From Devosia sp. (GTDB lineage Bacteria > Pseudomonadota > Alphaproteobacteria > Rhizobiales > Devosiaceae): a DNA stretch of 60,541 bases. Positions 56,439 to 60,541 of this stretch are shown piece by piece (within the stretch, counting starts at the first letter, position 1; every line of letters begins with the position of its first letter). Position numbers and translations under genes: made by a program. Where the stretch lies: positions 1-60,541 of the forward strand of contig NZ_JAUYGL010000146.1 of NCBI RefSeq assembly GCF_030689745.1. The letters run 5' to 3'. The notes under the pieces are model-generated. The model was not told the origin of the DNA. It was given only the letters and a program-made list of their open reading frames with translations, and searched no databases.

Positions 56439-57491
56439 TCAGCTGGCGTCCCGGGCGGTGATCTGCTTGAGGAACGCCGCCTCGGCTTCCCGGTAGGGTC
56501 GCCCGTCGGCGTGGAACACGTCATGAAACCACGGATCGGGTAGCGCATCCGCATAGGACTTGGTCCAGCTGTCCCACGGATAGAGCGTCTGTGACCGCCC
56601 GGCGACCAGCCCCCAGCAATAGCTGGCAATGCGCTCGCGCTTGGCAATCGGCAGGATGCCCTCAAAGGTACTGCCGGGCGTCCGGGCCATGAACTCGGTC
56701 AGCAACAGCGGTCGATCCCTCGGCAGGCCGAGAAGTTTGGCCTCGAACGCCTCCGGGGTCTGATAGTCATGGAAGCTGACCACGTCGGAATTCTCGATCT
56801 GGATCCGGGCATGCGGATCGTCATAGAGCGTCTTCCCCGCCCAGACCCCTGAGGTCAAAGGCTGGCTCGGCCCGGCATTGCGCGTCCACTCGAAGACGCG
56901 CGGCAACAGCGCGCTGATCAGCTCGATCTTGTTGTCCAGCTCAGCGAACCGCCCGCCATTGAGATTGCTCGGCTCATTCCACACGTCCCAGACCAGCACG
57001 CGCTCGTCCGTGGCAAAGGCGCCGACCACCCCTTCGACATAGTCCTGCAGCCGCCCATACTGCTGGGGATCGGCGAGCGCCCTGCCCGGCCCCTGCACCC
57101 ATTGCGAATTGTGAACGCCCGGACGGGGCGCCGGCTGCGTGCCCAGTGCCACGTCGGGATTCCACACCGAGTCGAACAGCACCAGCATGGTGCTGATTCC
57201 CTTGTCGGCGGCGATATCGAGGTAGCGCTCGATCCGGTCCCTGAAGCCTGCCGGATCATCCGCCCAGAGCAGGTCATGCAGAAACACCCGCATCGAGTTC
57301 ATGCCCAGCCCGGCCGCCCAGCCGAGCTCGCGCGCGATCACCTCCGGGCTGAACGTCTCCTTCTGCCACATCTCGAGCTGGTTGGAGGCGGTCGAGGGCA
57401 CGTAATTGGCCCCGACCAGCCATGGCAGGCGCGCATACCATTCCCGGGCCCGCGCAGCGTCCCAGCGGCCTGGAGCCGATATTTCCGTCAT
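56439..57491 (-). CDS. GH5-like glycoside hydrolase, cytoplasmic
   Basis: 350-residue (beta/alpha)8-type hydrolase resembling cellulase/mannanase family proteins. The acid-base glutamate is probably in V-W-D-V-W-N-E-P-S-N near 168 and the nucleophile in L-L-L-T-E-F near 265; F-H-D-Y near 242 also fits. No signal peptide is present, so it would act inside the cell on short oligosaccharides or glycosides. The ATG at 57491 is preferred over an earlier one at 57521. Substrate unknown. Confidence 0.78.
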   Translation of the reverse strand: MTEISAPGRWDAARAREWYARLPWLVGANYVPSTASNQLEMWQKETFSPEVIARELGWAAGLGMNSMRVFLHDLLWADDPAGFRDRIERYLDIAADKGISTMLVLFDSVWNPDVALGTQPAPRPGVHNSQWVQGPGRALADPQQYGRLQDYVEGVVGAFATDERVLVWDVWNEPSNLNGGRFAELDNKIELISALLPRVFEWTRNAGPSQPLTSGVWAGKTLYDDPHARIQIENSDVVSFHDYQTPEAFEAKLLGLPRDRPLLLTEFMARTPGSTFEGILPIAKRERIASYCWGLVAGRSQTLYPWDSWTKSYADALPDPWFHDVFHADGRPYREAEAAFLKQITARDAS

Positions 57492-57517
57492 GTCAGATCG
57501 CCTTGTATGCTCGTTTG

Positions 57518-58081
57518 TCAAACGGACTTGCTGCGCTGATACAGCCGCCAGGCCCAGCCAAACAGCCCAAACGACAGCATGATCAGCACCACGCCACCGA
57601 AAATCACCCCGATTGAGGCACTCAGCAGCGGGAAGAACAGGAACACCAGGCCAAGCAGCACATAGGACACGCCCGACAGCACCACCGGCCAGATCCGTGC
57701 ATAATGCTCACGCTCGCGGGTAATCACCACGATCTGCATGATCCCCACCACCAGCGCGATGATACCGACCAGGCCCGCCATCAGGGTGACCGTGAAGATT
57801 GTCGCCAGCAGCGGGCTGATCAGGATCACCACGCCCAGGATGAGCGAGAGCACATTGGACACCACGTCAAACCAGTAATTGCCGCTCTTGCCGCCGCCAA
57901 AGGTCAGGCTCCATAGCCCCAGCACGCCGTCGATTGCCAGCAGGATGCCGCCGGCCAGCACCAGGATGGTCAGCGCCTCCGTGGGCCAGATCACCGCATA
58001 GAGCCCCGCCACGAGCATGAAAAGGCCCCGCAGTGCCGTTGCATATGCAAAGCGTCGTTTCGTGTCAGCCGATACCGTCAT
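57518..58081 (-). CDS. HdeD/DUF308 family membrane protein
   Basis: 187-residue membrane protein with about six hydrophobic segments in pairs, as in HdeD (DUF308), a family linked to acid resistance in enterobacteria. Marks are L-R-G-L-F-M-L-V-A-G-L-Y-A-V-I-W-P near 19-35 and the repeated G-I-L-L-A-I-D-G. It lies upstream of the GH5-like gene on the same strand with 26 bases between them, so they may be co-transcribed. Its role here is unknown. Confidence 0.85.
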   Translation of the reverse strand: MTVSADTKRRFAYATALRGLFMLVAGLYAVIWPTEALTILVLAGGILLAIDGVLGLWSLTFGGGKSGNYWFDVVSNVLSLILGVVILISPLLATIFTVTLMAGLVGIIALVVGIMQIVVITREREHYARIWPVVLSGVSYVLLGLVFLFFPLLSASIGVIFGGVVLIMLSFGLFGWAWRLYQRSKSV

Positions 58082-58264
58082 GTTTGCCTCCAGGGCCGCA
58101 AGACCATCTGTCCCGGCACCGAGTGTAGCCGAGTTAGCGCCATTGCCAAGCCTTCATCGTTGCAGCTTTTCTATAGGCGCCCGGGCAATTTGTTGATTGC
58201 CGCCTTGCCCCGCCTGTGGTTTGAGGTGGCTTCAATTGAGGCCCGCCTTCGGCGGTCATGCGCC

Positions 58265-59458
58265 ATGTCCCTGCCCCTGTTCGCCCTGTTTCTCGCCGCT
58301 TTCGCTTTCGGCACCGCCGAATTCGTCATTGCCGGCGTGCTGCCCGAAGTGGCCGGCGGGCTCAATGTCACCATTCCCGTTGCCGGCTATCTGGTGAGCG
58401 GCTACGCGGTCGGCATTGCCATTGGCGGCCCCCTGCTGGCCGTGGCCACCAAGAAGATCTCGCGCAAGGCGCTGATCATCGCCCTCGGCGCGGTCTTCAC
58501 CCTGGGCCAGGTGCTGTGTGCCCTGGCGCCCAACTTCGAACTGCTGATGGCCGCCCGGGTCATCGTCTCGGTCGCCCATGGCACCTATTTCGGCATTGCC
58601 GCCATTGTCGCGGTTGGCCTGGTACCCAGGGACAAGCGCGGCTTTGCTGTCGCGCTGATCCTGTCCGGCCTGACCGTGTCCAACATTCTGGGCGTCCCCG
58701 GCGGCACGGCCATCGGCAATGCGCTGGGCTGGCGCGCCACCTTCTGGGCGGTCGGCGCGCTTGGGCTGCTGGCCACGCTGATCATCGCCATCGCCCTGCC
58801 CCGCACCGCCGGCGCCGCCGCCACCAGCGGCAGCTTCCGCCGCGAATTCCGGGCGCTGGGCCGCCAGCAGATCATCACCTCGCTGATCATCGTCATGCTG
58901 GTGATGATCGGCCAGTACAGCCTGTTCACCTATATCGCCCCGCTGCTGCGCGACGTGACCGGGCTCGACGTCAACATGGTGCCCTGGGTGCTGCTGCTCT
59001 ATGGCGTCGGCTCCACCATCGGCGTGTTCATCGGCGGCCGTCTGGCCGACTGGAAACTGATGCCCTCGCTCATCGCGATTCTGGGCCTGCAGGTCGTGGC
59101 CTTCACCGCGCTGTATCTGGTCAGCCCCTACCCCATCGCCATGGCCATCACGGTGGTGCTCTGGGGTGGCGTCAACTTTGCCTTTGGCTCGCCGGTGCAG
59201 ACCCGCATTCTGGCCTGGGCCGCCGATGCCCCCAATCTGGCATCCTCGCTCATTCCCAGCGGCTTCAATGTCGGCATCGCCATTGGCGCCGTGCTGGGCG
59301 CTGCCGCGATCGAGAACGGCCTGGGCTATCGCGCCCTGCCCCTGATCGGCACCGTGGCGCTGATCCTGGCCGTTGCGGTCGCCATCTACTCCCATCTGCG
59401 CGAGCAGCGCAGCAATGCCACCCCGCCGGGCCTCACCGGCGCGGTGGCGGCCCAATAG
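58265..59458 (+). CDS. MFS transporter, AraJ/YdhP (DHA1) type
   Basis: 397-residue, twelve-segment major facilitator. The N-terminal F-A-F-G-T-A-E-F-V-I-A-G-V-L-P motif is characteristic of the DHA1 sugar or drug efflux branch (AraJ, YdhP, SotB). S-V-A-H-G-T-Y-F-G-I-A and V-P-G-G-T-A-I-G are further marks. I prefer the ATG at 58265, where the family homology begins; the frame is open to 58160. It abuts yqeY tail to tail. Confidence 0.88.
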   Translation: MSLPLFALFLAAFAFGTAEFVIAGVLPEVAGGLNVTIPVAGYLVSGYAVGIAIGGPLLAVATKKISRKALIIALGAVFTLGQVLCALAPNFELLMAARVIVSVAHGTYFGIAAIVAVGLVPRDKRGFAVALILSGLTVSNILGVPGGTAIGNALGWRATFWAVGALGLLATLIIAIALPRTAGAAATSGSFRREFRALGRQQIITSLIIVMLVMIGQYSLFTYIAPLLRDVTGLDVNMVPWVLLLYGVGSTIGVFIGGRLADWKLMPSLIAILGLQVVAFTALYLVSPYPIAMAITVVLWGGVNFAFGSPVQTRILAWAADAPNLASSLIPSGFNVGIAIGAVLGAAAIENGLGYRALPLIGTVALILAVAVAIYSHLREQRSNATPPGLTGAVAAQ

Positions 59459-59908
59459 TCAGCTGAGCGCCGCGCGCACCTTGCCGCTGGCCTTGCCGAA
59501 ATCGATGCGACCGGGATAGTCGGCCTTGAGCTGGCCAATCACCTTGCCCATGTCCTTGGCCCCCTCGGCGCCGGTCGCGGCAATCGCTGCCACGATGGCG
59601 GCATCGACCTCGGCCTCGCTCAGCCCCTTGGGCAGGAACTCGTTGAGGATGTCGATTTCCTCCTTTTCCACCGTCGCCAGATCGGCCCGCCCGGCCTGCG
59701 CATAAATGGCAAAGCTCTCCTCGCGCTGCTTCACCATCTTCTGGATGATCGCCAGAATCTCTTCATTGGTCGCCGGGCCGCGATTCTCCTGCCGGATCGC
59801 GATATCGCGGTCCTGGATTGCCGCCGTGATCGCCCGCAGGGTGGCGGTGCGCCGCTGATCGCGGGCCTTCAGGGCGGTCTTGAGGCCTTCGCTGAACTGG
59901 TCGCGCAT
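59459..59908 (-). CDS. yqeY: GatB/YqeY domain protein
   Basis: 149-residue YqeY-like protein, homologous to the C-terminal tRNA-binding part of GatB. Family marks are M-R-D-Q-F-S-E-G-L-K-T-A-L-K at the start, Q-R-E-E-S-F-A-I-Y near 63 and E-I-D-I-L-N-E-F-L-P near 84, with L-K-A-D-Y-P-G-R-I-D near the end. The ATG at 59908 has AGAGG at good distance; ATG 59914 is too close to it. It is divergent from carA, as is common in alphaproteobacteria. Confidence 0.92.
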   Translation of the reverse strand: MRDQFSEGLKTALKARDQRRTATLRAITAAIQDRDIAIRQENRGPATNEEILAIIQKMVKQREESFAIYAQAGRADLATVEKEEIDILNEFLPKGLSEAEVDAAIVAAIAATGAEGAKDMGKVIGQLKADYPGRIDFGKASGKVRAALS

Positions 59909-60037
59909 GGGCATAATCCTCTTGTTGTGCGTAATTCGTGACCCATATAGGCCCAATCGACCCGCGTCGCCACTTGCGCCGCCGCGATCAGGCTTCTAAT
60001 AGGAGGCCTCAATCGACATCGTCGGATGCGTGGTCAG

Positions 60038-60057
60038 GAAAAGTTCGACAACTTTTC
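60038..60057. promoter_or_regulatory. inverted repeat upstream of carA
   Basis: GAAAAGTT-CGAC-AACTTTTC is a perfect 8-base inverted repeat, 46 bases upstream of the carA start and in the yqeY-carA divergent region. It could be a regulator site or a leader hairpin. Confidence 0.4.
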
Positions 60058-60102
60058 ATACTTTGGCTGCGCGAGCACCTGAAACCAATTTTGGAGGCCC
60101 CC

Positions 60103-60541
60103 GTGACCGGTTGGCAGCAATCCCCCGCGACCGCAGTTCTGATCCTGGCAGACGGTACGCGCCTGGAAGGCCGCGGCATCGGCGCCATTGGTCACGCCGC
60201 TGGCGAAGTGTGTTTCAACACCGCCATGACCGGCTACCAGGAAGTGCTGACCGATCCGTCCTATGCCGGCCAGATCGTCACCTTCACCTTCCCCCATATC
60301 GGCAATGTCGGCGCCAATGACGAAGACATCGAGACGGTCAACATGGCCGCCCTGTCCGGCGTCCGCGGCGTCGTGCTCAAGGCCGACATCACCAACCCCT
60401 CCAATTACCGCGCCGCCGAAAAACTCGATGTCTGGCTCAAGAAGCGCAACATCATCGGCATCACCGGCATCGACACCCGCGCCCTGACCGCCCTGATCCG
60501 CGAGCATGGCATGCCCAATGGCGTCATTGCCCATGCCGCAG
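60103..60541 (+). CDS. carA: carbamoyl-phosphate synthase small subunit CarA (partial, 3' end outside window)
   Basis: First 146 codons of the glutaminase subunit of carbamoyl-phosphate synthase, which feeds arginine and pyrimidine synthesis. The N-terminal domain is clear: L-I-L-A-D-G-T-R-L-E-G-R-G, then F-N-T-A-M-T-G-Y-Q-E-V-L-T-D-P-S-Y, G-Q-I-V-T-F-T-F-P-H-I-G-N-V-G and I-T-G-I-D-T-R-A-L-T. The GTG start at 60103 has TTGGAGG about six bases upstream. The catalytic glutaminase domain lies beyond the right edge. Confidence 0.95.
   Translation, partial: MTGWQQSPATAVLILADGTRLEGRGIGAIGHAAGEVCFNTAMTGYQEVLTDPSYAGQIVTFTFPHIGNVGANDEDIETVNMAALSGVRGVVLKADITNPSNYRAAEKLDVWLKKRNIIGITGIDTRALTALIREHGMPNGVIAHAA

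Overview
The window is a GC-rich stretch of ordinary chromosome from an alphaproteobacterium. Gene content points to Hyphomicrobiales, possibly a Devosia-like organism, though no rRNA or species marker is present to prove it. Pointers are the dnaG-rpoD pair next to yqeY and carA, the long alphaproteobacterial forms of PstC and PstA, Tad/Flp (Cpa) secretin genes, and many ABC, TTT and MFS importers and exporters. I found no insertion sequence, prophage, CRISPR array or toxin-antitoxin pair.

Layout, left to right. 0.2-2.2 kb: a LysE-type exporter and a fosmidomycin-resistance-type MFS protein. 2.3-3.8 kb: three consecutive minus-strand genes for Rnk/GreA-C-terminal-like proteins. 4.1-11.6 kb: an MFS transporter, then a minus-strand catabolic operon read tctC-tctB-tctA-prpD-prpB-gntR, which joins a tripartite tricarboxylate transporter to 2-methylcitrate-cycle-type enzymes. 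12.2-16.7 kb: a catalase and a P2-type cation ATPase. 17.2-21.5 kb: an RND efflux pump (adaptor plus permease). 21.6-25.2 kb: a partial Tad/Flp module (CpaB with an unusual N-terminal extension, CpaC secretin, small lipoprotein) facing a TadD-like TPR lipoprotein. 25.6 kb: a CAU-anticodon tRNA, read as tRNA-Ile2. 25.8-27.5 kb: a hydratase divergent from an IclR regulator.

27.5-34.1 kb is the phosphate regulon core (Pho box, pstS-pstC-pstA-pstB-phoU-phoB) without phoR. 34.2-43.6 kb is carbohydrate related: an MFS exporter, a ROK-led operon for a CUT2-type sugar ABC importer plus an SDR dehydrogenase, and a two-gene operon for a FAH-family dehydratase and a 2-oxoglutarate semialdehyde-type dehydrogenase, which resembles the lower Weimberg pathway. 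43.8-51.5 kb holds a SIMPL-domain protein, TSUP permease, YjbQ, a 711-residue OmpA-like protein with a long Ala/Pro/Glu region, a small membrane protein of similar composition, a DUF533 protein, a luciferase-like oxidoreductase and small genes. 51.5-56 kb is the rpoD-dnaG core. A four-gene block (hypothetical, GH5-like hydrolase, HdeD-like, MFS) separates dnaG from yqeY and from carA, which runs off the right edge.

The most interesting points are the triple Rnk-like array, the TTT-PrpB-PrpD module without a methylcitrate synthase, the CpaB extension with repeated E-R-R/G-x-R-R motifs in a Tad module with no motor, a perfect inverted repeat in front of the ROK-led operon, strong hairpins just behind both binding-protein genes, and three clustered palindromes between dnaG and rpoD. 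None of these is proved here to be a new system. They are the places where the sequence shows structure beyond routine annotation.
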